Origin: Ruminococcus flavefaciens
Lineage (GTDB): Bacteria > Bacillota > Clostridia > Oscillospirales > Ruminococcaceae
Direction: 5' to 3'
DNA length: 64,000 nt
Assembly: GCA_023667045.1 (NCBI GenBank)
Contig: JAMPAU010000001.1
Span: 260,314 to 324,313 of the forward strand
The notes under the pieces are model-generated. The model ran no database searches. It was not told the DNA's origin and was given only the letters and a program-made list of their open reading frames with translations. This document shows, piece after piece, positions 35,227-44,716 of the stretch; the first letter of the stretch is position 1, and every line of letters starts with the position of its first letter. A program made the position numbers and the translations under genes.

Positions 35227-35796
35227 ATGACAGATATATATGAAAAATGTCCCATATTAGAAAACGAAAAATATATTTTAAGATTTGTTGAGGAAACGGA
35301 CGTTTTAGACCTGCTTGAAGTATACAGCGACAAAAATGCACTTCCATTTTTCAACAGCGACAACTGCAACGGTGATAATTTCTATTATCCCACAGCAGAA
35401 AAAATGCATGAGGCGGTTAGATTCTGGCTGTTTTCGTACCGTGAAAGGTATTTTGTTAGATTTGCTATAATAGACAAGTCTGTAAATAAAGCAGTCGGTA
35501 CGGTTGAGATTTTCCGACGTGATTCAAATGATAAATTCGATGGCGACGGTGTATTGCGTCTTGACGTTAAAAGCGACTATGAAAAGGAAAATATTCTTTC
35601 TGATATTTTGTCGGTTATAGTTCCGCCAGCTTTTGAGATGTTCAGCGTTGACGAAATAATAACAAAAGTCCCTGTATATGCGGTTGAGAGAATGAATGCA
35701 TTCCGGAAATTAGGCTTTTGCAAGTCGGAATATTTCATGGTCGGCACACATGACAGATACGCTTACAAAGATTACTGGACTTTAAGGAAAATATAA
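35227..35796 (+). CDS. GNAT-family N-acetyltransferase
   Basis: A 189-aa protein of RimJ/RimL-like layout: ILENEKYILRFVEETDVLDL at the start, IIDKSVNKAVGTVEIF in the core, and MNAFRKLGFCKSEYF near the end. The acetyl-CoA pyrophosphate loop is poorly conserved (SDYEKENI), so activity is uncertain. ATG 35227 is used because GCGAGGT precedes it; the frame runs back to 35188 without a ribosome site and within the old SUKH tail. Confidence 0.72.
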   Translation: MTDIYEKCPILENEKYILRFVEETDVLDLLEVYSDKNALPFFNSDNCNGDNFYYPTAEKMHEAVRFWLFSYRERYFVRFAIIDKSVNKAVGTVEIFRRDSNDKFDGDGVLRLDVKSDYEKENILSDILSVIVPPAFEMFSVDEIITKVPVYAVERMNAFRKLGFCKSEYFMVGTHDRYAYKDYWTLRKI

Positions 35797-36032
35797 TGAA
35801 AATTTGACACGTTGCTATGTATGTTGACGACGGTGCAAGGCTTGAAATAATGCACAGACCAAACATTCCGGACAGCATGAAAAATACCGAGACAAAAGGT
35901 TATACGCATATAGCTTTTAGTTTGGGAAGTGCTGAAAATGTTGACGTTCTGACGGAAAAATTAAAATCTGACAGCTATTATAAAAGTTGTATAGCTGATT
36001 CTGAGGGCAACCGCATTGAGCTTACTATATAA
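35796..36032 (+). pseudogene. Degenerate VOC/glyoxalase-family gene
   Basis: Starting at ATG 35796 the frame reads M-K-I-stop-H-V-A-M-Y-V: a TGA at 35805 sits at codon 4, inside the usual VOC opening. The rest, open from ATG 35817, reads DDGARLEIMHRPN, KGYTHIAFSLGS and SYYKSCIADSEGNRIELTI, all typical VOC pieces. It is about 45 residues shorter than usual, with the first helix-strand unit and the segment before YYKSCI missing. Two in-frame deletions plus a nonsense codon indicate a dead gene. The ATG overlaps the preceding stop codon. Confidence 0.75.
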
Positions 36033-36046
36033 ACAGGAGAGCAGTT

Positions 36047-36536
36047 ATGGAAATCAGATATTTATTGCCAAATGACGATTTATATGAAGTAAGCAGTGTT
36101 TATGAAAAAAAGCTGGAAATCCGGATATAAGGGAATATTACCACAGGATTATCTTGAAAGTATTCCGGTTGGTCGGTGGGCGGAAAGCGTTAATAGAAAC
36201 GGTATGCACAATCTTGTTGCGATAGAAAACGGTCATATAATAGGAACTTGTGGTTTTTGTCGTTCGAGGTGGGAAAAGTATTCTGATTATGGTGAAATAG
36301 TATCTGTATATTTTCTGCCGGAGTATACGGGAAAAGGTTTGGGAAAATGTCTGCTTGACAGAGCGGTTGAAGAGCTTGAAAAAATGGGTTATAAGTCCAT
36401 AATATTGTGGGTACTGGAAGAAAATTTCAAGGCAAGAAGATTTTACGAAAAGAACGGATTTATTTTCAGCGGAGAATACATGGAAAATATAATAGGCGGA
36501 AAAGAAGTACAGGAAGTAATGTATATCAAGAGGTGA
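36047..36536 (+). pseudogene. GNAT acetyltransferase with a frameshift in an A7 tract
   Basis: A good AGGAGAG site precedes ATG 36047, and the first codons read MEIRYLLPNDDLYEVSSVYE, a normal GNAT start. At 36105-36111 there are seven A; in this frame translation soon reaches TAA. Removing one A restores EKSWKSGYKGILPQDYL and a full GNAT with the acetyl-CoA loop PEYTGKGLGKCLLD and FYEKNGFIFSGE. The downstream half is open alone from GTG 36096, without a ribosome site. It could be a dead gene, a phase-variable tract, programmed slippage, or a sequencing error. Confidence 0.75.
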
Positions 36537-36541
36537 TTTTT

Positions 36542-37048
36542 ATGAAAGAATCTACAAAAGAATTTATAAAAAATCTTAAATTTGATGATATTCAATGGCA
36601 CAGAATGGCTACAGCTTACGGCACGGCGGAAAAGTTTCCCGAATATTTCAGTGTTCTTGAAAAAATGCAGAGTATTGACAGTATGCATGAAGCGTTTTAT
36701 AATATTATGCAGGAAGTCGAGCATCAAGAAACGCTTTTCCAGCCGTTGCCGTTTGTGATGATTTTCTTTAAAAGACTTCTGAAAAAAGCCGAAAATATAC
36801 ACACTCCAGAATCTGAATGGCTTACAGCAGAAATACAAAGTCAATTACGGCAGATTTCTGAAATATGTGATTATAATGCTTATGAATTTCCGCACGGTTT
36901 GCCGTTTCTTGAAATTTCAGAACTGCTTGACGATAAGTACTTTCCACCAAACTATTACTACTTGGAATCGGCAGGGACAATTGACCCTCTTGACTATGAA
37001 CACAGTGTAGTTTACTATACTAAAAAAATAATAAATGAGGATTTTTAA
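36542..37048 (+). CDS. Hypothetical protein, first of a tandem paralogue pair
   Basis: A 168-aa acidic protein of unknown family. It shares with the next gene the opening KEFIKNLKFDDIQWHRMATAY (KEYIDNLEIKDIPWDRMITAY in the neighbour), a central EHQ-T-F-P-PF segment, the ILDDKY/LLDDKY motif and the C-terminal YYTKKI/YYTGKI. ATG 36542 follows AGAGGTG. No signal peptide or membrane helix. A helical, cytoplasmic immunity-like or adaptor role is possible, not shown. Confidence 0.68.
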   Translation: MKESTKEFIKNLKFDDIQWHRMATAYGTAEKFPEYFSVLEKMQSIDSMHEAFYNIMQEVEHQETLFQPLPFVMIFFKRLLKKAENIHTPESEWLTAEIQSQLRQISEICDYNAYEFPHGLPFLEISELLDDKYFPPNYYYLESAGTIDPLDYEHSVVYYTKKIINEDF

Positions 37049-37050
37049 TC

Positions 37051-37617
37051 ATGGATAGTATAAAAGAATATATTGACAATCTTGAAATAAAAGATATTCC
37101 TTGGGACAGAATGATTACTGCTTATGACAAGGCTGAAAATTATCCGGAATGTCTCAGTATTCTTAACGAAATGAAAGACCTTGACGAAGTAAAAAAGGCA
37201 TGGAATGATATTTCTGCTTTTGAACACCAGTCTACTTTTTATACGCCTGCACCGTTTGCAGTAGTGTTTCTTGCAAGAATAAGAGAAAAAGCCCTTAATA
37301 CTCCGGAAAATCCGGTTGCTGTATGGCTTGCGGAAAAACTGACTGAAGAATTTTCATATTATTTAGAAATATGCAGTGAAGCCGAAAAGTCTGAACACGC
37401 CGACCCACTGGAAAATATGTCTGATATTCTGGACGACAAGTATCTGTTACCGGAGGGTTTTGACCTTGACCCCGAATATGATGAAGATGACGACGACGAT
37501 GATGACTATATTGATGTTGACGAATTTATATCTGGTCTTTTTCCGGAAGATTTATTCTACAGTCTTTATTACTACACGGGGAAGATACTTTCTGAAATTT
37601 CCGGCATAGAAAAATGA
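37051..37617 (+). CDS. Hypothetical protein, second of a tandem paralogue pair
   Basis: A 188-aa protein related to the one before it along its whole length, but with an inserted acidic run near residues 147-158 (eight consecutive Asp after DE). It starts 2 bases after its paralogue stops and its own stop overlaps the next start as ATGA. No known family recognised. The pair probably arose by tandem duplication followed by strong divergence. Confidence 0.68.
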   Translation: MDSIKEYIDNLEIKDIPWDRMITAYDKAENYPECLSILNEMKDLDEVKKAWNDISAFEHQSTFYTPAPFAVVFLARIREKALNTPENPVAVWLAEKLTEEFSYYLEICSEAEKSEHADPLENMSDILDDKYLLPEGFDLDPEYDEDDDDDDDYIDVDEFISGLFPEDLFYSLYYYTGKILSEISGIEK

Positions 37618-37937
37618 TTGGAAAAACTGTAACAGTAACCGTTGACAGACCGTTGGGAAGTTTTCACCTTGAATACAAGGATATGTATTATCCGGTCAAT
37701 TATGGCTATATTGAGGGGACTACCACACCGGACGGCGAAGAACTGGACGCTTATATATTAGGCGTTGACAAAGCTGTTGAAAAATTTACAGGCAGAATAA
37801 TTGCAATTGTTCACAGGTATGACGACATTGAAGAAAAACTTGTAGTCTGTCCGGAAAACCTTACTTTAAGCAGAGAAGAAATAATGAAACAGATTAATTT
37901 TCAAGAAAAGTATTTTAAATATGAAATAGTAATGTGA
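37614..37937 (+). CDS. Inorganic-pyrophosphatase-like small protein
   Basis: A 107-aa protein beginning IGKTVTVTVDRPLGS, then YYPVNYGYIEGTTTPDGEELDAYILG, the arrangement of the soluble type I pyrophosphatase fold (NYGYI and DGE-LDA motifs). It is much shorter than a standard 165-180-aa enzyme, but similar short forms occur in Clostridia. Some metal-site Asp residues appear absent, so pyrophosphatase activity is uncertain. Last gene of the accessory island, before leuC. Confidence 0.72.
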   Translation: MIGKTVTVTVDRPLGSFHLEYKDMYYPVNYGYIEGTTTPDGEELDAYILGVDKAVEKFTGRIIAIVHRYDDIEEKLVVCPENLTLSREEIMKQINFQEKYFKYEIVM

Positions 37938-38087
37938 AATTTATTTCACTTTAAACGAAGTATTATAATGCCGGAGCATTAGACAGTATGATTTCTGTAC
38001 TTGTTTACAGAAACACACATAAAACAAATAAGAAAATAACTTCATAAAGAAGTTTATTATAAAAAAATCTGAAAGGAATGAATAATA

Positions 38088-39362
38088 ATGGGTATGACAA
38101 TGACACAAAAAATCCTTGCATCTCACGCAGGACTGGAAACAGTTCAGGCAGGACAGTTAATTCTTGCTAATCTGGACTTGGTTCTCGGAAATGACATTAC
38201 GTCGCCTGTAGCTATCAAGGAATTTGCAAAGCTCAACAAAGAGGGAGTTTTTGACAAGGAAAAAGTAACAATGGTTATGGACCATTTCGCACCTAACAAG
38301 GACATCAAAGCCGCTGAACAGTGCAAAATGTGCCGTGATTTCTGTGGTGAAAAAGAGGTTACACACTTCTATGATGTCGGAAAAATGGGCATAGAACACG
38401 CACTTTTGCCGGAGCAGGGACTTGTTACTTCCGGCAACGTCGTAATTGGTGCTGATTCTCATACGTGTACTTACGGTGCTTTAGGTGCGTTCTCAACCGG
38501 TGTAGGCTCTACTGATATGGCTTGCGGAATGGCTATCGGCAAGGCATGGTTTAAAGTTCCGTCTGCTATCAAGTTTAATCTCACAGGCAAACTCAGAAAG
38601 TATGTATCCGGCAAGGACGTTATACTTCACATTATCGGAAAAATAGGCGTTGACGGTGCTTTATATCGTTCAATGGAATTCACAGGCGAGGGACTTTCTT
38701 CACTCTCTATGGCTGACCGTCTCTGTATCGCAAACATGGCTATTGAAGCAGGTGCAAAGAACGGTATCTTTGAAGTTGACGACATCACACTTGAATACGT
38801 CAAGTCTCACGGTGCTAAAGAACCGACTGTTTATAAGGCTGACGAGGACGCAGTTTACGACGAAGTTATAGATATTAACCTTTCTGAAATCGAACCTACT
38901 GTATCTTTCCCGCACCTGCCGGAAAACGCTAAGACTTTTGACCAGTTCGGCGACATAAAGATAGACCAGGTTGTAATCGGTTCATGTACAAACGGCAGAC
39001 TTGAAGACTTACAGGAGTCCGCCGAAATCATGAAAGGCAAAAAATGTGCCGACGGTGTACGTGTAATAGTAATTCCGGCAACACAGCAGATTTATCTTGA
39101 CGCTATGGAGCAGGGACTTCTGAAGATATTCATTGAAAGTGGTGCGGTAGTTTCCACCCCAACTTGCGGTCCATGTCTGGGCGGACATATGGGTATTCTT
39201 ACAAAGGGCGAGCGTGCGGTTGCGACTACAAACAGAAACTTTGTCGGACGTATGGGACACGTTGAGTCGGAAGTTTATCTTGCAAGTCCGGCAGTAGCAG
39301 CAGCAAGTGCTATCACAGGAAAAATTTCAAGTCCTTGGGAGGTTATGAACTATGAAGTATGA
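38088..39362 (+). CDS. leuC: 3-isopropylmalate dehydratase, large subunit
   Basis: Isomerises 2- to 3-isopropylmalate with a 4Fe-4S cluster. The 424-aa product has the cluster Cys in VIGSCTNGR near residue 300 and [10 protein letters not shown] near 361, with [21 protein letters not shown] near 120. GAAAGGAA precedes ATG 38088. The 150-base gap before it holds two weak hairpins (TAATGC-CGGA-GCATTA and TTTCTGTA/TTACAGAAA) and no convincing promoter. It overlaps leuD by 11 bases. Confidence 0.96.
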   Translation: MGMTMTQKILASHAGLETVQAGQLILANLDLVLGNDITSPVAIKEFAKLNKEGVFDKEKVTMVMDHFAPNKDIKAAEQCKMCRDFCGEKEVTHFYDVGKMGIEHALLPEQGLVTSGNVVIGADSHTCTYGALGAFSTGVGSTDMACGMAIGKAWFKVPSAIKFNLTGKLRKYVSGKDVILHIIGKIGVDGALYRSMEFTGEGLSSLSMADRLCIANMAIEAGAKNGIFEVDDITLEYVKSHGAKEPTVYKADEDAVYDEVIDINLSEIEPTVSFPHLPENAKTFDQFGDIKIDQVVIGSCTNGRLEDLQESAEIMKGKKCADGVRVIVIPATQQIYLDAMEQGLLKIFIESGAVVSTPTCGPCLGGHMGILTKGERAVATTNRNFVGRMGHVESEVYLASPAVAAASAITGKISSPWEVMNYEV

Positions 39363-39846
39363 GGGTAAAGTTATTAAATACGGCGATAACGTTGATACGG
39401 ACGTAATCATTCCGGCACGTTATCTTAACACAAGCGACCATGCAGAACTCGCTTCTCACTGCATGGAAGACCTTGACAAGACTTTTGTTACACGTGTACA
39501 GCAGGGCGACATCATCACGGCAGGATTCAATTTTGGCTGTGGTTCGTCGAGAGAACACGCACCTATCGCTATCAAGGCAAGCGGTATATCACTTGTTATT
39601 GCAAAGAGCTTTGCAAGAATCTTCTACAGAAACTCTATCAATATCGGACTTGCTATCGTTGAGTGTCCGGAGGCTGTTGACGGTATCAGCGAGGGTGACA
39701 AGGTAGAAGCTGACCTTGACAACGGCGTTATCCGCAACCTCACTACAGGCAAGGAATACAAGACAGCACCTTTTCCGGAGTTCGTTCAGAAAATCATTGA
39801 AAACGGCGGTTTAATTAATTCTATCGCTGAGGGCATTATCAAGTGA
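39352..39846 (+). CDS. leuD: 3-isopropylmalate dehydratase, small subunit
   Basis: A 164-aa swivel-domain subunit with [15 protein letters not shown] near the start and the substrate loop [15 protein letters not shown] near residue 60. It pairs with LeuC. Its start lies inside leuC and its stop overlaps the next ORF as GTGA. Confidence 0.96.
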   Translation: MKYEGKVIKYGDNVDTDVIIPARYLNTSDHAELASHCMEDLDKTFVTRVQQGDIITAGFNFGCGSSREHAPIAIKASGISLVIAKSFARIFYRNSINIGLAIVECPEAVDGISEGDKVEADLDNGVIRNLTTGKEYKTAPFPEFVQKIIENGGLINSIAEGIIK

Positions 39847-40274
39847 AAAGAGAGTTAGTCAGAAATCTTTCTGCAAATCTTCCCGACGGCAGTATTTTAG
39901 AAGGCACTTTTACAAGCAGAATTTTCAGAAATGAAAATTCTGCTGAAATGCTGATTTACCTTAGTTCTCTTGACTATGCAGAAGACTGTATCACACATTT
40001 CAATTCAATGCCCGATGATATGGTTGACGAAATATGCTTGAGAATCCTAAAAAACTTACAATTCAACGGTGCAGATTTTGACCTTGCAGAGTTTGAAAAC
40101 GTAAGGGATATTTTAAATTACTGCTGTTTTACTACAATGGTTGTTGATACATCGAAAAATGACGGTATATCCTACACGGTTGAGGGTGAGGGCGACTGGG
40201 GCGAGGCTGTCGGGTTTGTTATAAAAAATGGCAATGTTTCATATGTCGGATTTGACTATGAGGATTATTTATAA
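39843..40274 (+). CDS. Hypothetical protein, first of a duplicated pair between leuD and leuB
   Basis: A 143-aa protein starting at GTG 39843, which overlaps the leuD stop. It has the motif [12 protein letters not shown], then [28 protein letters not shown], and ends [16 protein letters not shown] with NVSYVG. The C-terminal part recalls DUF6985-type small proteins, a tentative match. A 155-bp block (40095-40249) recurs 431 bp downstream in the next gene with six differences. Function unknown. Confidence 0.7.
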   Translation: MKRELVRNLSANLPDGSILEGTFTSRIFRNENSAEMLIYLSSLDYAEDCITHFNSMPDDMVDEICLRILKNLQFNGADFDLAEFENVRDILNYCCFTTMVVDTSKNDGISYTVEGEGDWGEAVGFVIKNGNVSYVGFDYEDYL

Positions 40275-40738
40275 TGATTGAAAATCTTGACTATTTTGCT
40301 CCAGACGAAAAAATAATGGAGGGAAGTTTCACAAGCCGTATTTTCAAGGACTACAGAGATGACAGACTTCTTATATATCTCGAAGATGAAACTATTCAGA
40401 ACTATGCTGAAAGGTGTATCGAACACTTCAACTCAATGACTGATGATATGATTGATGAAATATGTCACTGGCTTATTGAAAGCTGTCATTTATCCGATTA
40501 TGAGGACTTTGAACTTCCGGAACTTGAAAACGTAAGGGATATTTTAGATTACTGCTGGTTTACTACAATGATTGTTGATACACCGAAAAATGACGGTATA
40601 TCCTACACGGTTGAGGGTGAGGGCGACTGGGGCGAGGTTGTCGGGTTTGTCATAAAAAATGGCAATGTTTCATATGTCGGTCCTCACTTTGAACAACCGC
40701 CATATGAAAATGACGACCACTACAGAAATTGTATATAA
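40274..40738 (+). CDS. Hypothetical protein, second of a duplicated pair
   Basis: A 154-aa paralogue of the preceding protein: EGSFTSRIFKDY, AERCIEHFNSMTDDMIDEIC, ENVRDILDYCWFTTMIVDT, then the same [21 protein letters not shown] end and a divergent tail. The 3' half is nearly identical at DNA level to its neighbour, while the 5' half has diverged. Start overlaps the previous stop by one base. leuB follows after 49 bases. Confidence 0.7.
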   Translation: MIENLDYFAPDEKIMEGSFTSRIFKDYRDDRLLIYLEDETIQNYAERCIEHFNSMTDDMIDEICHWLIESCHLSDYEDFELPELENVRDILDYCWFTTMIVDTPKNDGISYTVEGEGDWGEVVGFVIKNGNVSYVGPHFEQPPYENDDHYRNCI

Positions 40739-40787
40739 AAAAATGCCTGACGTTCTGTCCGGCTGAAAATAAAGGAGAATCATAGAA

Positions 40788-41861
40788 ATGGAATTTAATA
40801 TAGCACTTCTTAAAGGTGACGGAATAGGTCCTGAAATAGTGGACAGCACCGTTGCAGTACTGGAAAAGGTGGCTGAAAAATTCGGTCACAAGTTCAATTT
40901 CACACCGTACTTAATAGGCGGTTGTGCATACGACGCTACAGGCGAACCGCTCCCGAAGGAAACTGTTGACGGCTGTCTTGCAAGCGACAGCGTACTTCTC
41001 GGAGCAGTAGGCGGTTACAAGTGGGACAATCTTTCCGGCGACAAGAGACCCGAAAAGGCTTTACTCGGAATACGTTCTGCACTCGGACTTTTCACTAATT
41101 TACGTCCTGCTAAACTCTATCCGGCACTGCGTTCTGCTTCACCTCTCAAAGAGGAAATTGTCGGCGACGGCTTCGACCTCATGATAGTCCGTGAACTCAC
41201 AGGCGGTATTTACTTTGGTGACAGAGGTTACAGGCAAGGCAAGTACGGCGAGGAAGCTTATGACACAGAGGCTTACAGCGTTACAGAAATCGAGCGTATC
41301 GGACGTGTTGCATTTGAAACTGCAATGAAACGCAACAAGAAACTTTGCAGTATTGATAAAGCTAACGTTCTTGAAAGTTCACGTCTCTGGAGAAAGACAA
41401 TGCACGAACTTGCTGAACAGTATCCGGAAGTTGAATACAGCGATATGTTTGTTGACAACGCCGCTATGCAGTTGGTAAGAAATCCACAGCAGTTTGACGT
41501 TATCGTGACATCAAATATGTTCGGCGACATTCTTTCCGACGAAGCTTCACAGATAACCGGTTCAATCGGTATGCTTGCGTCTGCGTCACTCGGTGCAGGT
41601 ACAAGGGGTATGTATGAGCCTATTCACGGCTCTGCACCGGACATTGCAGGACAGAACAAGGCTAATCCGATAGCTACAATACTTTCGGGTGCAATGATGT
41701 TGCGTTATTCTTTCGGACTTTCTGAAGAAGCAGACTGCATAGAAAAAGCCGTTGATAGTGTTCTTAATTCCGGCTACCGCACAGCAGACCTCATGGGCGG
41801 TGCAGAGGGTACACCACTGACTTGCACTGAAATGACTGAAAAGGTATTAGAGGCGTTATAA
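40788..41861 (+). CDS. leuB: 3-isopropylmalate dehydrogenase
   Basis: Oxidative decarboxylation of 3-isopropylmalate with NAD+. The 357-aa product has [13 protein letters not shown] at the start, the [13 protein letters not shown] substrate region near residue 133, and the metal/cofactor motif [20 protein letters not shown] near 243, then [21 protein letters not shown] precedes ATG 40788. Confidence 0.97.
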   Translation: MEFNIALLKGDGIGPEIVDSTVAVLEKVAEKFGHKFNFTPYLIGGCAYDATGEPLPKETVDGCLASDSVLLGAVGGYKWDNLSGDKRPEKALLGIRSALGLFTNLRPAKLYPALRSASPLKEEIVGDGFDLMIVRELTGGIYFGDRGYRQGKYGEEAYDTEAYSVTEIERIGRVAFETAMKRNKKLCSIDKANVLESSRLWRKTMHELAEQYPEVEYSDMFVDNAAMQLVRNPQQFDVIVTSNMFGDILSDEASQITGSIGMLASASLGAGTRGMYEPIHGSAPDIAGQNKANPIATILSGAMMLRYSFGLSEEADCIEKAVDSVLNSGYRTADLMGGAEGTPLTCTEMTEKVLEAL

Positions 41862-41863
41862 TA

Positions 41864-43069
41864 ATGGACTTAAAAGCACTTGACTGTAAAATATATTCTA
41901 TTGCTGTTTTTTGGGAGGTTACACAAGACAATACTATAAACCATTTGTGGAAACTCCTTGACGACCGTACAGAAAAACCAATCACTGAATTTATCGGGGA
42001 TTATTCGGCTTTTGTTGATTCTCTTTACAGGGAAAACATAAATCTCAGCGAGTACATTCTTAAAAAGGTTTTAGAGGACGAAAACTTCTATATTGCCGGA
42101 ATGGCACAGGGAAAAGTTTTCGACAGTCTCATTGTTGAAACTGTTGAAAACGAGCTGAAAGTATTACAGGAACTTTCACGGCTCACTCCGGAAGACATAA
42201 CCGCCGATATTGACTATGACGGTTTTCTGCCAAAATGGAGAACGTCAGAAATTGATTTTGTTTCAGAGTACAAAAAACGCCTTGAAAATATCGGGCGTTA
42301 CGGTTACGGAAAATATGCACAGAATAGAATGTTTATACTCCGTGACGGCAAGACAGTTCCGGTAAAGTACCCCGATACACAGCAACTTGACCACCTTTAC
42401 GGCTATCAGAGAGAGAGACAGGCAGTTATTGACAATACCCTTGCACTCCTTGACGGCAAGCCAGCCCAGAACGTTCTTTTATACGGCGACGCAGGCACGG
42501 GAAAATCTTCCTCTGTAAAGGCGATTGTAAACGAATATGCAGACAGGGGTTTGCGACTTATTGAAGTCACTAAGGAACAGCTGAGAGATATTCCGCAGAT
42601 TATCGACGATATAAGTCATAATCCGCTTAAATTCATAATCTTCATAGATGATTTGACTTTCACTTCCGGCGAGGACTGTTTCGGGGCTTTAAAGGCTATG
42701 CTGGAGGGTTCAGCTTCGGCACGTTCTGACAATATCGCTATCTATGCCACAAGCAACAGACGACATCTTGTAAAAGAAACTTTCTCGGAACGTGACGGCG
42801 ACGACGTTCACCGCAACGACACTATGCAGGAACTTATTTCACTTTCGGCACGTTTCGGACTGAGAGTTAATTTCAGCAGACCCGACAAGAAAGAGTTTGT
42901 ACGCATAGCCGGTGAACTCGCTAAACAGAAAGGTCTTTCACTGGACGAAAAGGAATTTGAGTTAAAGGCTGAACGCTTTGTTATGACTTCCGGCAACGGT
43001 CGCTCACCACGAACAGCCAAGCAGTTTGTCAATCAGCTTATAAACGAGCAGAAACAGGAGGTAAAATAA
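41864..43069 (+). CDS. DUF815-family AAA ATPase
   Basis: A 401-aa cytoplasmic protein. The N-terminal 150 residues are helical with no named domain. The ATPase has Walker A LLYGDAGTGKSSSVKA near residue 205 and Walker B FIIFIDDLTF near 259, then sensor-like IAIYATSNRRHL and the NGRSPRTAKQFVNQ end, as in DUF815. The family's task is not established. It starts 3 bases after leuB and its stop abuts the ilvA start, so it is an integral operon member. Confidence 0.85.
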   Translation: MDLKALDCKIYSIAVFWEVTQDNTINHLWKLLDDRTEKPITEFIGDYSAFVDSLYRENINLSEYILKKVLEDENFYIAGMAQGKVFDSLIVETVENELKVLQELSRLTPEDITADIDYDGFLPKWRTSEIDFVSEYKKRLENIGRYGYGKYAQNRMFILRDGKTVPVKYPDTQQLDHLYGYQRERQAVIDNTLALLDGKPAQNVLLYGDAGTGKSSSVKAIVNEYADRGLRLIEVTKEQLRDIPQIIDDISHNPLKFIIFIDDLTFTSGEDCFGALKAMLEGSASARSDNIAIYATSNRRHLVKETFSERDGDDVHRNDTMQELISLSARFGLRVNFSRPDKKEFVRIAGELAKQKGLSLDEKEFELKAERFVMTSGNGRSPRTAKQFVNQLINEQKQEVK

Positions 43070-44269
43070 ATGCTTACTCTTGACAAAATCTATCATGCAA
43101 GATATGTATTAAAACAGGTTATCCGTGAAACAGATGTAATCCATGCACCAAATATAAATCCGGAATCCGACATCTACTTGAAAACTGAAAATCTTCAGAT
43201 AACAGGCTCTTTCAAGGTTCGTGGTGCTTACTATAAGATGTCACAGCTTTCCGACGAAGAAAAGGCACGTGGAGTTATAGCCTGCTCTGCCGGAAATCAT
43301 GCACAGGGCGTAGCACTTTCCGCACAGAAAAACGGCATTCCGGCAATAATCTGTCTTCCGGACGGCGCACCTATTTCAAAGGTTGAGGCTACAAAGAGTT
43401 ACGGGGCAGAGGTTTGTCTTGTTAAAGGTGTTTATGATGACGCATATGCAGAGGCACTCCGTCAGCGTGACGAAATGGGCTATACATTCGTTCACCCTTT
43501 TGACGACGAAAACGTTATAGCCGGACAGGGTACTATCGGTCTCGAACTCATTGAACAGTTACCGGAAATGGACGCTGTAATAGTCCCAGTAGGTGGAGGA
43601 GGACTTATTTCTGGTGTTGCCTTTGCCATAAAGAGCCTTAACCCGAATATAAAGGTTTATGGTGTACAGGCTGCCGGAGCTCCGAGTATGTTCAATTCAA
43701 TACACGACCACAAAATAGAATGCCTTGACAGCGTTTCAACGATTGCCGACGGTATAGCAGTTAAAGAACCCGGCGAAAATACATTCAGGTATGTTTCCGA
43801 CTATGTGGACGATATTGTTACAGTTACCGACGACGAAATTTCAGCGGCTATACTTGCACTCATGGAAAAGCAGAAACTTGTCACAGAGGGTGCTGGTGCT
43901 GTATCTGTTGCGGCTGCAATGTTCAATAAAGTTCCGGTAAAGAATAAGAAAGTTGTTTGCCTGCTTTCCGGCGGAAACATAGACGTTACGATACTTTCAA
44001 GGGTTATCAAGCGTGGACTTCTCATGACAGGTCGCACCTGCTCAATGAATATCGAACTCATTGATAAGCCCGGTCAGCTTATGGACGTTTCAAGAATTAT
44101 CGCTGAGGCTGGCGGTAACGTTATTTCTATTCATCATGAGCGTGCTAACGAGGGTTCAGCAGTAAATGGCTGTTATCTGCGTATAGTCCTTGAAACACGC
44201 AATTATAATCATATTGACGAAATTAAAAATGCAATCAAAAGCAACGGTTTTAAAATCGTCAATGAATAA
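43070..44269 (+). CDS. ilvA: Threonine ammonia-lyase (threonine deaminase)
   Basis: PLP enzyme that makes 2-oxobutanoate from threonine, the entry to isoleucine. The 399-aa product has the PLP lysine in ITGSFKVRGAYYK near residue 47, the phosphate-binding PVGGGGLISG near 175, and a C-terminal ACT domain (MNIELIDKPGQLMDVSRIIAEAGG) for allosteric control. It has one ACT-type domain rather than the E. coli pair. AGGAGG precedes the ATG, which abuts the DUF815 stop. Confidence 0.95.
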   Translation: MLTLDKIYHARYVLKQVIRETDVIHAPNINPESDIYLKTENLQITGSFKVRGAYYKMSQLSDEEKARGVIACSAGNHAQGVALSAQKNGIPAIICLPDGAPISKVEATKSYGAEVCLVKGVYDDAYAEALRQRDEMGYTFVHPFDDENVIAGQGTIGLELIEQLPEMDAVIVPVGGGGLISGVAFAIKSLNPNIKVYGVQAAGAPSMFNSIHDHKIECLDSVSTIADGIAVKEPGENTFRYVSDYVDDIVTVTDDEISAAILALMEKQKLVTEGAGAVSVAAAMFNKVPVKNKKVVCLLSGGNIDVTILSRVIKRGLLMTGRTCSMNIELIDKPGQLMDVSRIIAEAGGNVISIHHERANEGSAVNGCYLRIVLETRNYNHIDEIKNAIKSNGFKIVNE

Positions 44270-44285
44270 ACAGGAGGAATTTAAA

Positions 44286-44657
44286 ATGAAGAAAATCCAC
44301 ACAGACAAAGCCCCTAAGGCTGTAGGTCCTTACTCACAGGCTGTAGTTTCCGGCGGAATGGTTTACACTTCCGGACAGATTGCAATCAATCCGGCTACAG
44401 ATTCTATCGAGGCTGTCACAATCGAGGAGCAGACAGAGCAGGTTATGCAGAATCTCAAGGCTGTTTTAGAAGAAGCAGGCTCATCTTTCGACAAGGCTGT
44501 AAAGACAACCTGTTTCCTTGCTGATATGAATGATTTCGGTGCATTCAACGGCATATATGGAAAGTACTTTACATCACTTCCGGCAAGAAGTTGCGTTGCA
44601 GTAAAGACACTGCCGAAAAACGTTCTTGTTGAGGTTGAGGTAATCGCAGAGGTATAA
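44286..44657 (+). CDS. ridA: RidA enamine/imine deaminase
   Basis: A 123-aa protein of the RidA/YjgF family with AVGPYSQAVVSGGMVYTSGQI near the start and the active Arg in LPARSCVAVKTLPKNVLVEVE. It hydrolyses reactive enamines such as 2-aminoacrylate made by IlvA-type enzymes, so its place right after ilvA makes sense. ATG 44286 follows CAGGAGG, 16 bases after ilvA; the frame runs back into ilvA without another site. Confidence 0.95.
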   Translation: MKKIHTDKAPKAVGPYSQAVVSGGMVYTSGQIAINPATDSIEAVTIEEQTEQVMQNLKAVLEEAGSSFDKAVKTTCFLADMNDFGAFNGIYGKYFTSLPARSCVAVKTLPKNVLVEVEVIAEV

Positions 44658-44716
44658 TTAAGAGTAACAGGGCGGTTGAAAGCATGACCGCCCGTTTCTG
44701 AATAAAGGAGTTTATT

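Noticed and set aside
30655-38087. Prophage or insertion-sequence origin of the accessory island
   Set aside because: No integrase, transposase, terminal inverted repeats or attachment sites were seen; composition matches neighbours.
39843-40738. Duplicated ORFs as a leuD extension
   Set aside because: leuD ends at its normal length, and the ORFs have their own starts and a different fold pattern.
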